A DNA stretch of 64,000 nt, taken from contig CAKTFN010000001.1 of the NCBI GenBank assembly GCA_934561055.1, positions 1 to 64,000 on the forward strand, in the 5' to 3' direction. Below the pieces are notes generated by a model. The model searched no databases. It worked only from the letters and a program-made list of their open reading frames with translations, and was not told the origin of the DNA. This document shows positions 1 to 7,945 of the stretch, piece after piece. This DNA is from an uncultured Eubacteriales bacterium. Its GTDB lineage: Bacteria; Bacillota; Clostridia; Oscillospirales; Acutalibacteraceae. The first letter of the stretch is position 1. The number at the start of each line of letters is the position of its first letter. A program made the position numbers and the translations under genes.

Positions 1-206
1 TAAGTGACGAGGAAAAGAAAAGCCTTATAACTTATCTAATAAAGGAAATTCAGATATATCCTAATGGAGAGTCAGAGATGCCTTTGAAGTCGATAGAGTT
101 TAATTTTCCGATATATCGTGATGGACAAGAGGTAAGGCGGCTCTTGTGGGAAAAAGGTAATACCGTTGAGACGGTAGCTCTCTTAACCCATCACAAACGG
201 CCTTAA
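1..206 (+). CDS. Large serine recombinase, C-terminal end only (partial at left edge)
   Basis: Codons run in frame from base 3 to a TAA at 204-206, giving about 67 residues with no start in the window. The end contains LKSIEFNFPIYRDGQE, then a VRRLLWEK segment and TVETVALL. This is the characteristic tail of large serine recombinases (resolvase/recombinase/zinc-ribbon type) carried by Clostridia integrative elements. The catalytic N-terminal domain would lie left of base 1. It ends 27 bases before the GH110 gene on the same strand, so the two may share a transcript. Such recombinases usually sit at one end of the element they mobilise, so an element boundary may be close. Family assignment comes from the C-terminal motif only; whether the gene is intact cannot be judged. 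Confidence 0.75.
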   Translation, partial: SDEEKKSLITYLIKEIQIYPNGESEMPLKSIEFNFPIYRDGQEVRRLLWEKGNTVETVALLTHHKRP

Positions 207-233
207 TTGTAACTAATCACAACGGAGGTAATT

Positions 234-1865
234 ATGGAAAAAATATATGCTGCTGATTATAATATTCATCCGGGGCATGACGTAACAACCGAACTTTCGT
301 CACTTCTCAACGATTTGAGGAAAATCGAAAAGCAAAAGACAGTCATTTTTGAAAAAGGAACATATTATATTGACGGCGAAAAGTGCGAAAAGCATAAGCT
401 GGTCATTACAAACACGGTCGGCAAAAAGGAATTTGAACCGGATGAAACTCCTCATATTAATGCCGTACCGTTTTATTTTGAGGGTATTTCAAATCTTGTG
501 TTTGACGCAAACAATTCTGTTTTTGTTATTGACGGGAAGGTTACAAATATCGCTCTTGAAAACTGCAAAAACGTTGAGTTGAAAAATCTTGAAATTCGTC
601 ACGTCGCTCCCGATATGCATGAGTTGAAAGTCGTTGATAAAAGATTATGCAGCGTTGATTTTGAAATAGATGCCGAAAGCCGTTATATAGTTGAAAACAA
701 AGAGCTTGTTTTCCTCGGAAAGGACTATAAGGCTGTTTCCGATAAGAAAGCGAAGCGAGCAAATTGGATAGGTCTGATACGTGAGGAAACACCCGAAAAA
801 ATCGAACGTGTTCTGCATCCGCTTTCTTCGTCGTGCCGTGTTGCAGACATCGGAAATAATCGTATTCGTGCCGTGTATCCCGCAACCTTCAGATTTAAAA
901 AAGGCGACCGATTTTATGTCTACGATGTGAGAAGGCAGTACGCCGGCATATTCGTTAATAAATGCCGAAATATTTCACTTAAAAGTATTAGTCAGCGTTT
1001 TAATTATTCGCTCGCTTTGGTTGCTCAGGATACGGAAAACATTGACGCCGAAGACCTCGTTTTTGCACCGGAAAGCGGTTCTGCCAGAAAAATGGCGTCG
1101 GTTGCCGACTTCATTCAATTGTGCATGTGCAGGGGAAAAGTTTCTGTAAGAAACAGCGTTTTTGACGGGGCAGGGGATGATTGCCTTAATGTTCACGGTG
1201 TTCATTTCAAAATTGTTGATAAGACCGAAACCGAAATAACGGTTCGTTTTATGCATCCTCAAACGTTCGGATTTAATCCGCTTCGTTCCGGAGATACGAT
1301 TGCGTTCATTGATCCGAAAACTCTCCTTGAGAAAGGTCAAACCGTAATTGAAAACTCGGAGATGATTGACGAGTATAATATAAAGCTCACATTAAGAAAA
1401 ACCGATGATGCGGTTGTGGGCGATGTTATCGAAGACGTAAGTGCCTGTCCCGAACTTGATTTTGAAAATAACATTCTTAAAAAAATAATAACCAGGGGAC
1501 TTTTGATCACTACGCGCGGAAAAGTCAAAATTAATAATAATCGATTTGTAAGCACATCAATGAGTTCAATTCTTCTTTCGGATGATGCAAAAAGTTGGTT
1601 TGAAAGCGGAATGTGTCGGGATGTTACAATTGAAAATAATATCATTGATTACTGCGGCCAAACACCGATACTGATAAAACCGGAAAACGCTGTCTATGAA
1701 GGTGCGGTTCATAAGAATATAAAAATAATCGGCAATGAATTTAAAGAATTTTCGGGCTTTTGCGTTTCGGCCGAATCAACGGATGAAATATTGATGAAGG
1801 GCAATAAGCTACCCGGCGACAAAAAAATCAAAGCCAAAAACTGTAATAATGTTTCAGTTGACTGA
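234..1865 (+). CDS. GH110-family alpha-1,3-galactosidase-like protein (parallel beta-helix)
   Basis: This 543-residue beta-helix protein should remove terminal alpha-linked galactose, as GH110 enzymes do on blood-group B and linear alpha-1,3-galactosyl structures. The signature is ADFIQL around residue 292 followed by GAGDDCLNVHG at 312-322. The spacing of D292, D315 and D316 (23 and 24 residues) equals that of the aspartate set reported for characterised GH110 enzymes, which typically read DDPINVHG. The start has a good site (GGAGG at 223-227, 6 bases upstream). No signal peptide is visible, unlike many secreted GH110 enzymes, so it may act on imported oligosaccharides. It follows a recombinase remnant and may belong to the same acquired element. 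Exact linkage specificity cannot be read from the sequence. Confidence 0.8.
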   Translation: MEKIYAADYNIHPGHDVTTELSSLLNDLRKIEKQKTVIFEKGTYYIDGEKCEKHKLVITNTVGKKEFEPDETPHINAVPFYFEGISNLVFDANNSVFVIDGKVTNIALENCKNVELKNLEIRHVAPDMHELKVVDKRLCSVDFEIDAESRYIVENKELVFLGKDYKAVSDKKAKRANWIGLIREETPEKIERVLHPLSSSCRVADIGNNRIRAVYPATFRFKKGDRFYVYDVRRQYAGIFVNKCRNISLKSISQRFNYSLALVAQDTENIDAEDLVFAPESGSARKMASVADFIQLCMCRGKVSVRNSVFDGAGDDCLNVHGVHFKIVDKTETEITVRFMHPQTFGFNPLRSGDTIAFIDPKTLLEKGQTVIENSEMIDEYNIKLTLRKTDDAVVGDVIEDVSACPELDFENNILKKIITRGLLITTRGKVKINNNRFVSTSMSSILLSDDAKSWFESGMCRDVTIENNIIDYCGQTPILIKPENAVYEGAVHKNIKIIGNEFKEFSGFCVSAESTDEILMKGNKLPGDKKIKAKNCNNVSVD

Positions 1866-1874
1866 ATAAAATCA

Positions 1875-1909
1875 AAAGGACAGCAGTTCATAAAAAACTG
1901 CTGTCCTTT
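1875..1909. terminator. Hairpin between convergent genes
   Basis: A perfect 14-base stem (1875-1888 with 1896-1909) with a 7-base loop lies between the stop of the GH110 gene and the stop of the leftward hydrolase. The arms begin and end in A- and T-rich bases, so it could terminate from both sides, although neither side has a long uridine run. Confidence 0.65.
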
Positions 1910-1922
1910 GCTGTTGCGGATT

Positions 1923-4016
1923 TTATTTTGACGCAACTTTCTTAATTATTTCAACGACCGTTGTCAGAATGTGAACCATTGAGAGAATGATTGCTTTGAT
2001 TTGAATTGAAAAATCATAATTAGAAAGAGTTTCGTTTATGTCCGAACTTGATATGTAAACAGGACTTGTTTTAGCTTTCGTGAGCGGTTTTGAAGCGTCG
2101 TAATTTGCAAGTTCGGTGTTGTCAACCGAAAAATTGAATCTTCTTGAATCGATTGAGAAAAGGGAATTGTCTTCAAGATAATAAATTGTAACAGTAAAGT
2201 TTGTCATACCTTTTTCCTTAACCGAACCGGTAATGGGAAGGCTGATCTTTTCGCCGATTGAAATTTTCTTTCCGGCAACGTTTTCAAACGCAATGTCCGA
2301 GCCTTCAACCTTGATTGAAACAAGTTCAATTCCGCTCTTCTTTGAAAGGTTTTCAATGATAAGAGCTGTGTCTTTTTCCGAAGCTCTGCCGTTAAGCGAC
2401 TTGTCAAATTTTGCGTGAACACCGCATTTTGCGTTGTAAGTAGTTTCAAACTGCGGGAAATTTGCATCCGAGCGAACGTCGGTAAGATCCTTTGTGAGGA
2501 GGAGCTTGTCTGTGAGAGCGAGCGCATAGCTGTCAAATGCATACTGTGCGTGGAACTGACCTTCAATGTACCATGTGTTTTCCGGAAGATATCCGTATGC
2601 TGCGTCAACATTCATTCCGGGGGAAACGTGGTTGTGCGCTTTATTTGTGCAATTGACGAGAGGATCTTTAACGTCGGTTGTGTAACCGTTGCTGAAACGA
2701 TAACCGTAATCGGCAACTTTTGCGCCCGAAGCGGTTTTAGTTGCAACAAGGCAGTCGCTGTTGACCGGAGAACCTGTTGCAGGGGTGATGTCCGTTCCGC
2801 AAACAATGTTAACATTAACGCCCTTGCTTCTTGCATATGAGAGATTTTCGTCAACATACGGCATTACATAGTAATGCGAATAGTCGGTATTTTTAATAAT
2901 CGGTGCGAAGGCTGCCTGCCTTTCGGGTGTGTTGAGCTTTGAGGCCTTGATCTCCTCGTAATGATCGGTATCGACAAAATCCCAAAGACTTCCGAAGGGC
3001 AGAACGATATTATACATAAGTTCATCATTTTGAACAATTTTGTTGAGGAATCCGTTCGTTTTGTCGAGCTTTGCAAAGGCAATGAGCCATTCGTATTCGG
3101 CTTCCCACATATATTCGTCGCCGCCAAAGATTTCATAAAGCGGGTTGTTTGCATATTCATAAAATTCAAGGATTCTTGTGATGTCTGCGTGCATCTGACC
3201 TGAAATAATATCATATGCAATCTGAACACCGCCGATTGCCGGTGAATTCAAAACAGCGTTGTTGACGTAATCAAGGTTGAAGATAGTTTTAAGGTCGCTC
3301 GTTTTCATTCCGAGGAGTGAAGCGAGTTTTTCTGCCGCTTCGCCGCCTTTGTCAACAATCGAACAAAGGGAAATGAAAGTTCCGGTAGTCTGTCCGCCGT
3401 GACTTTCACTGAAAATATTGACCTTTTTTGCTCCGGTGTAATCAAGAACCGATTTAATATACTTGCCGAGATCGCGTGCGCAAAGAATTATTTCCTGACG
3501 CCAGTCTGTTGAAAACTGAAAAACGTTTTCCGCACCGATTTTTTTGCAGAGAATCGGTGTATATCTTTTTTCATGAATCGTTCCCTGAATATATTCGTTC
3601 GTTTCAAGGTTGTCATAGACATATTTCATGTTGCTTTCTTCGGGCTTTGTCGGCCATGCTCCGGTGTTATATTTCGGAGTTCCGTCCGGGTTGCGCTTCA
3701 TTTCGTCAACGGCGCTGTTGACTGTTTTGCAAATCTGCTTATAAATTTTGTCGGGATTTTTGCTGACAAAATATTCAAGATTTGCGGCGGTAAGATACGG
3801 AATATCTTTGAGAGCCTTTGTGAGAATTCCGCCGATGTCGAGCCCCCAAACTTTGTGGTCGATATTTCCTTCGTCGTCAAACATAAAAATTTGAGACGAA
3901 GAATATCCCGAGTTGATGACAACGGGATAGCTTTCTTCTTTTGCGAACGCTGTCATCGGAACGGCCGTGACAAGCATTATCACCGCAAGAAAAATACTGA
4001 TTAATTTTTTGTTCAT
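1923..4016 (-). CDS. Secreted alpha/beta-hydrolase (lipase/acyltransferase-like)
   Basis: About 697 residues with a clear signal peptide: MNKKL, a hydrophobic core, and a likely cut after AFA near residue 25. The mature protein starts as an alpha/beta-hydrolase domain. FSESHGG carries the probable nucleophile at Ser205 (S-x-S-x-G-G elbow), as in LCAT-like and lipase-like families. The C-terminal third (from about residue 530) looks like a beta-sandwich domain ending in an amphipathic or hydrophobic stretch with the ISLMVHILTTVV-like composition. The start at 4016 is preferred to an in-frame ATG at 4022, because a GGGG site lies 8 bases upstream of the former and only 2 of the latter. It is monocistronic, with its own promoter inside paired inverted repeats. 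The substrate is unknown. Confidence 0.6.
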   Translation of the reverse strand: MNKKLISIFLAVIMLVTAVPMTAFAKEESYPVVINSGYSSSQIFMFDDEGNIDHKVWGLDIGGILTKALKDIPYLTAANLEYFVSKNPDKIYKQICKTVNSAVDEMKRNPDGTPKYNTGAWPTKPEESNMKYVYDNLETNEYIQGTIHEKRYTPILCKKIGAENVFQFSTDWRQEIILCARDLGKYIKSVLDYTGAKKVNIFSESHGGQTTGTFISLCSIVDKGGEAAEKLASLLGMKTSDLKTIFNLDYVNNAVLNSPAIGGVQIAYDIISGQMHADITRILEFYEYANNPLYEIFGGDEYMWEAEYEWLIAFAKLDKTNGFLNKIVQNDELMYNIVLPFGSLWDFVDTDHYEEIKASKLNTPERQAAFAPIIKNTDYSHYYVMPYVDENLSYARSKGVNVNIVCGTDITPATGSPVNSDCLVATKTASGAKVADYGYRFSNGYTTDVKDPLVNCTNKAHNHVSPGMNVDAAYGYLPENTWYIEGQFHAQYAFDSYALALTDKLLLTKDLTDVRSDANFPQFETTYNAKCGVHAKFDKSLNGRASEKDTALIIENLSKKSGIELVSIKVEGSDIAFENVAGKKISIGEKISLPITGSVKEKGMTNFTVTIYYLEDNSLFSIDSRRFNFSVDNTELANYDASKPLTKAKTSPVYISSSDINETLSNYDFSIQIKAIILSMVHILTTVVEIIKKVASK

Positions 4017-4070
4017 TTCCATTACCCCATTCTGCGTCCGTAACGTATAACGGACAATCTTTTCTGAAAC

Positions 4071-4120
4071 TTGTACATTTAAAAATATATTGTTTTAAAA
4101 TTTTTCGACAAAATGTACAA
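4071..4120. promoter_or_regulatory. Perfect inverted repeat flanking the hydrolase promoter (operator candidate)
   Basis: TTGTACATTT at 4071-4080 and its exact reverse complement AAATGTACAA at 4111-4120 are 40 bases apart centre to centre, about four helical turns. Each arm contains the palindrome TGTACA. The promoter core lies between them, as expected for two operator sites bound cooperatively by one repressor. The binding protein is unknown. Confidence 0.5.
4084..4111 (-). promoter_or_regulatory. Probable promoter of the secreted hydrolase
   Basis: On the minus strand TTGTCG (4106-4111) and TATATT (4084-4089) are separated by 16 bases, placing initiation about 60 bases before the hydrolase start. 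Both boxes deviate slightly from the vegetative consensus. The whole core lies between the two inverted repeat arms at 4071-4080 and 4111-4120. Confidence 0.5.
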
Positions 4121-4249
4121 ATGTCTATCGTGCGTATTTTACAACTTTTTGGCGGGAAAGTCAATACAAATTATGACAAAATGTTGGATTAATTACAGAA
4201 GTGTTTTAAATGGTTGTCCGAAAATTCAAATGAACAATTAAAACTGGAA

Positions 4250-4280
4250 AAAACCCGGCAGGAATTTTCTGCCGGGTTTT
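4250..4280 (-). terminator. Rho-independent terminator of the AlkD-like gene
   Basis: A 12-base perfect stem (4250-4261 with 4269-4280) with a 7-base loop is followed on the minus strand by a run of six uridines. It begins 10 bases after the AlkD-like stop. Confidence 0.9.
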
Positions 4281-4289
4281 AACCAGTTG

Positions 4290-4982
4290 TTATTTTCTTT
4301 TTAAAGTTCTGAGATACGCTTTGTGTTCATCGGTAACACGAAAACTTTCAATTGCTTTTTGAATCGTCTTGTTGTGTACCCAAACAGGAAGAACGTGTTT
4401 TTCAAGAAGGGGAACGGTTTTTTCATATTGCTTTGCAAGTGCCGTTGCAAAGAACCATGCCTGCATCATTTTCAGATAGTACTCATCGCTTTGAACAATG
4501 GCAACCGATTCAAGATATTCATCTTTAAAATCATCGTCAAGAAAATACGTCATAAGCATTTTCATTGCAAAGCGAAGGGTATATGTGTCGTCCGCTTTTA
4601 TCCAAAGCAATATTTTTTCAAGCAAACGTTCTTTGTTCTTTTTGAAGCACTTCGGCGAAAAGCAGTCACAAACCGCCCAATTGGTTATGTACGGCAGAAA
4701 ACGTTCCGTTTCAAAAACAGCCCTATCAAAATCTTTGAAAAGTTCAATCAGCATTGCATGAAGAAGATTTTCTTCGTGATATTCATGCGGAAGGGAAGCG
4801 AAAAAATCTTCGTATCCGCCTTCACGGAAGAGTTCTTTTGCAATTTTTCTGATTTCGGGAACTCTGACCCCGATAACACTTTTCTGATCAATTCCGGGAA
4901 TCAGTTTGCTGTTAAAATCCCGGTACTTTTCATCTTGATTTTCAAAAAGCAATCTTACGGCTTTTTCTCTGAACGATTCCAT
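4290..4982 (-). CDS. AlkD-like DNA alkylation repair / HEAT-repeat protein
   Basis: About 230 residues resembling the DNA alkylation repair family (PF08713), in which stacked HEAT-like helices hold alkylated bases without base flipping. Conserved family features visible are the GVRVPEIRKIAKE segment near residue 40, the ITNWAVCD segment near 100, and the RFAMKMLMTYFLD segment near 140. The reading frame extends upstream to 5025-5027, but that start would overlap the oxidoreductase gene by 34 bases. The ATG at 4982 lies 12 bases after the oxidoreductase stop and gives the usual N-terminus (MESFREKAVRLL), so it is preferred. It is probably cotranscribed with the upstream oxidoreductase and ends at a strong terminator. 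Many family members lack proven glycosylase activity. Confidence 0.75.
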   Translation of the reverse strand: MESFREKAVRLLFENQDEKYRDFNSKLIPGIDQKSVIGVRVPEIRKIAKELFREGGYEDFFASLPHEYHEENLLHAMLIELFKDFDRAVFETERFLPYITNWAVCDCFSPKCFKKNKERLLEKILLWIKADDTYTLRFAMKMLMTYFLDDDFKDEYLESVAIVQSDEYYLKMMQAWFFATALAKQYEKTVPLLEKHVLPVWVHNKTIQKAIESFRVTDEHKAYLRTLKRK

Positions 4983-4993
4983 TCGTCCGGAAA

Positions 4994-7048
4994 TCAAAGC
5001 TTCATCGCAACGTCCCAGGCACCCCAAATTACGGTGCGAAGGTTGCCGATTTTATCTGCGTCGCCGATAACGTGAACGTTCTTTCCTTCAACGGCGAGCG
5101 GTGTCGGAATGTAGCCGACTGAAAGAATTACACTGTCGCCGTCAATCTTAAAGCTCTTTCCGCTCTTGTCTGTTGCAATGATTCCGTCGGGAAGAACCTC
5201 GCCGAGTTTTGTTTCAAGATAAACGGGAACTTTGTTCGTTTTGAAGAAATCGCGAAGGAAACTTGAGTTTGCAAGGCAGACGCCTTTGACCGCAACAAGG
5301 TCATCCTTCATTTCAACAATGACCGGTTTCTTTCCGTGGAGATAAAGGTCATACGCAATTTCGCAGCCGGTGAGACCTCCTCCGACGATTACAACTTTGT
5401 CTCCGACGGTCTTTTCGCCGAGGAGAAATTCGGTTGCATCCATTGCAAGCTCGGCTCCCTTAACGGGAATTTTTCTTGCCTTTGAGCCGGTTGCAACAAT
5501 GATTTCATCTGCGCCGAGTGAGTTGATGTCCTTAACTTCGGTGTTGAGCTTGACGGTTATCGGAAGCTTTGCGATTTCGCGCTTGTACCATTCAATGAGG
5601 TCTCTGTCCTTCTCTTTGTATGACGGAGCGGCTGCGGCGATGAAAATTCCGCCGAGTTTGTCGCTCTTTTCGTAGATCGTGACTTTGTGGCCGCGAAGCG
5701 CAAGAACTCTTGCCGCTTCCATTCCGCCGATGCCTCCGCCGATTACGGCAATGTTCTTGATTTTTGAAGCTTTGACAATTTTATATTTTCCGCTCTGCAT
5801 TGTCTGCGGATTAAGGGCGCAGCGGGCCATGTGAGCCGAATCGCTGAAGTCCTGGTCGTTTGCATGACCTTTATAATGAGCCATGTTGAAGCAACCGTTG
5901 TGGCAACAGATGCAGGGAAGAATATCTTCAAGTTTTCCGCTCATCAGTTTTGAAATCCAGGCCGGATCGGCAAGGAACTGACGGGCAACGCCCATTGCGT
6001 CAATTTTTCCTTCTTCAATTGCCTTTGCGGCAACGTCGGGTTCCATTCTTCCGGCGCAGACAACGGGAATGTCAACAAATTCACGGATATGAGCAACATC
6101 GTCGAGGTTGCAGTTTTGCGGCATGTACGCCGGCGGATGAGCCCAGTACCATGCGTCGTAAGTGCCGTTGTCGGCGTTGAGCATGTCATATCCGGCATCC
6201 TGAAGATACTTTGCGGCCTTTTCGCTTTCTTCCATGTCACGGCCGACTTCCGTGTAACCTTCCTCACCGGGAAGAGCACCGTAGCAGAAATCCTTTGTTT
6301 TTGAAAGAACCGAATAGCGAAGCGAAACCGGATAATCGTTTCCGCAGACAGCCTTGACGCGTTTTACTATTTCAACGGGGAAACGATAACGGTTTTCAAA
6401 CGAGCCGCCGTATTCGTCGGTACGCTTGTTTGTATATTTCATTGTGAACTGGTCAATAAGATAGCCTTCGTGAACGGCGTGAATTTCAACGCCGTCAACG
6501 CCTGCTTCCTTGCAAAGAGCGGCCGTTTTTGCAAAAGCTTCAACCATTTCTTCGATTTCGGCTTTTGAAAGTGCGCGGCAGGTGACGTTTTCTGCCCAGC
6601 GTGACGGAAGTTCGCTCGGACTTGCGCAAAGGTAGCTAAGGTCAAGAACGGGTTTCATAAGTGTGCGAAGGGGAGTGTTATAAAGCTTTGCAAGCGGATC
6701 GGTAATTGCAAAAGAACGTCCGAAGCCGGCTGTGAGCTGAACAAAAAGCTTTGCTCCCGTCTTATGAATTTCGTCCATGAAAACCTTGAGTTCTTTGAAC
6801 ATTTTTTTGTTCTGATAAAGCCAGCGGTTGCCGATTGTGTCTTTGAGCGGCGCAATGCCGGGGATGATGAGGCCGACATTGTTCTTCGCTCTTTCAAGAA
6901 AGAACTTTGCTGATTCCTTGTCAAAATGGTTCGGTTCCATCCAACCAAAAAGAGACGTTCCGCCCATCGGGCAAAGAACAATTCTGTTTTTGATTTCAAC
7001 GTTGCCGATCTTCCAAGGAGTGAAAAGTGATGAGTATTCTGTGTTCAT
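4994..7048 (-). CDS. Old-yellow-enzyme family NADH:flavin oxidoreductase / 2,4-dienoyl-CoA reductase-like
   Basis: 684 residues in two parts. Residues 1-375 form an FMN-binding TIM barrel (NRIVLCPMGG near 21, GVEIHAVHEGYL near 186, RTDEYGGSFENRYRF near 209). The rest is an FAD/NAD(P) module with GGGIGG at 437-442 and a second dinucleotide motif VIVGGGLTG. Between them C379, C382, C386 and C410 should bind a [4Fe-4S] cluster. The family reduces activated C=C bonds of enoates, dienoyl-CoAs or steroids. The gap between the third and fourth cysteine is 23 residues, about twice the 11-12 usual in this family. Bile-acid enzymes BaiCD and BaiH share this architecture, but no bai genes lie nearby, so the substrate is open. 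Its strong promoter overlaps an operator. Confidence 0.85.
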   Translation of the reverse strand: MNTEYSSLFTPWKIGNVEIKNRIVLCPMGGTSLFGWMEPNHFDKESAKFFLERAKNNVGLIIPGIAPLKDTIGNRWLYQNKKMFKELKVFMDEIHKTGAKLFVQLTAGFGRSFAITDPLAKLYNTPLRTLMKPVLDLSYLCASPSELPSRWAENVTCRALSKAEIEEMVEAFAKTAALCKEAGVDGVEIHAVHEGYLIDQFTMKYTNKRTDEYGGSFENRYRFPVEIVKRVKAVCGNDYPVSLRYSVLSKTKDFCYGALPGEEGYTEVGRDMEESEKAAKYLQDAGYDMLNADNGTYDAWYWAHPPAYMPQNCNLDDVAHIREFVDIPVVCAGRMEPDVAAKAIEEGKIDAMGVARQFLADPAWISKLMSGKLEDILPCICCHNGCFNMAHYKGHANDQDFSDSAHMARCALNPQTMQSGKYKIVKASKIKNIAVIGGGIGGMEAARVLALRGHKVTIYEKSDKLGGIFIAAAAPSYKEKDRDLIEWYKREIAKLPITVKLNTEVKDINSLGADEIIVATGSKARKIPVKGAELAMDATEFLLGEKTVGDKVVIVGGGLTGCEIAYDLYLHGKKPVIVEMKDDLVAVKGVCLANSSFLRDFFKTNKVPVYLETKLGEVLPDGIIATDKSGKSFKIDGDSVILSVGYIPTPLAVEGKNVHVIGDADKIGNLRTVIWGAWDVAMKL

Positions 7049-7076
7049 TGTTTTTCTCCTCTCTGGTTATACGTAT

Positions 7077-7106
7077 TTAAACGTTCATTTAATTATATTC
7101 GTTTAA
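7077..7106. promoter_or_regulatory. Inverted repeat across the -10 box (operator candidate)
   Basis: TTAAACG (7077-7083) and CGTTTAA (7100-7106) are perfect inverted arms 16 bases apart. They bracket the -10 box and the predicted start point, so a bound dimer would block initiation. TetR- or MarR-type regulators often control flavin reductases in this way, but no regulator gene is adjacent. Confidence 0.55.
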
Positions 7107-7120
7107 GCCTTCGATGTCAA
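7092..7120 (-). promoter_or_regulatory. Consensus promoter of the flavin oxidoreductase gene
   Basis: On the minus strand TTGACA (7115-7120) and TATAAT (7092-7097) are separated by exactly 17 bases, a perfect match to the vegetative consensus. Initiation is expected near 7085, about 37 bases before the ATG. Confidence 0.85.
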
Positions 7121-7166
7121 TAATTTTTCACTTCTGCGGAGCGTTTTCGTCACTATTCAACAAAAA

Positions 7167-7880
7167 TCAGTGGCGCGTCTTGTCATTATAACACTCGCAA
7201 AAGCGGCAGGCGAATGACGGCTCTTCACCGCCTTTGTACAGATGACTGAGGTCTCCGAAAGAAAGAATTCGGAAAGAGGCAATTCCCTTTTCTCTTTCTT
7301 CCGTAACAAGAGTTGTCACAGAAGTCGGAAGAGCCGCAAAATTATGCCAAAACGGCATCGGACTTACCGAAAGAATGTGGCTGAGAAGAACACATTCGAC
7401 TCCGAAATGACAAAAAAAGACTATTGTGTCATGGTTGGGTTTTATGGCCTTAAAAATGCGTCCGTCGTGTTCATATCCGTGATTTTTCAAAAGGTTGTCA
7501 AGTTCTTTGCAAACTTTTTCATATTCGTTCCTGACATTTCCTTCTTTGTATTTTTCAGCGTTAACCCAGTTTGTTGTATAAAGTTCGTCGATTTTTGTCC
7601 ATTCGGACGGGAGTCTGTCCCAACAAATTACGTTGCCCGAATCCAAATGAATTTTTGCGTCGAATTCCCTAAGCCACGGAAGAACGGTGATTTTTTTGTC
7701 AATTCGCTTTGTTCCGATTTTTGCTGTCTTTTTTGCTCTTCCGAGCGGTGAACAGTAAATATAATCCGGATTAAGTTTTTCAATTCTTTCCGAAAGAAGA
7801 AAAGCTTCTTTTTTTCCTTTTTTTGTCAGCGAGTCGATTGCATAATTCGGGTCGCCGTGCCTGATAATTATAAGTTTCAT
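7167..7880 (-). CDS. Histidine phosphatase superfamily protein (phosphoglycerate mutase-like)
   Basis: 237 residues opening with MKLIIIRHGD, the RHG active-site motif with the phosphohistidine at His8. A second conserved histidine is expected in the FFCHFGVE segment near residue 150. Length and motif fit small-molecule or protein phosphatases of the PGM-like clade (2H phosphatases), not glycolytic mutase. The C-terminus has three cysteines (CRFCECYND), which might bind metal. AGGTG lies 6 bases before the ATG. It follows a terminator hairpin, but no strong separate promoter was found in the short upstream gap. Substrate unknown. Confidence 0.8.
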   Translation of the reverse strand: MKLIIIRHGDPNYAIDSLTKKGKKEAFLLSERIEKLNPDYIYCSPLGRAKKTAKIGTKRIDKKITVLPWLREFDAKIHLDSGNVICWDRLPSEWTKIDELYTTNWVNAEKYKEGNVRNEYEKVCKELDNLLKNHGYEHDGRIFKAIKPNHDTIVFFCHFGVECVLLSHILSVSPMPFWHNFAALPTSVTTLVTEEREKGIASFRILSFGDLSHLYKGGEEPSFACRFCECYNDKTRH

Positions 7881-7896
7881 AAAAACACCTCAAGTT

Positions 7897-7930
7897 AAAA
7901 AACCGCTCTGTCGTTATTTCGGCAGAGCGG
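7897..7930 (-). terminator. Terminator of the YfhO gene
   Basis: An 8-base GC-rich stem (7903-7910 with 7923-7930) is followed on the minus strand by six uridines (bases 7902 down to 7897). Confidence 0.85.
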
Positions 7931-7945
7931 TGAGCTTATTCGGAA

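Noticed and set aside
4994..7048. Bile-acid 7-dehydroxylation gene (baiCD or baiH)
   Set aside because: Only the general fold and cofactor motifs match; no other bai gene is nearby.
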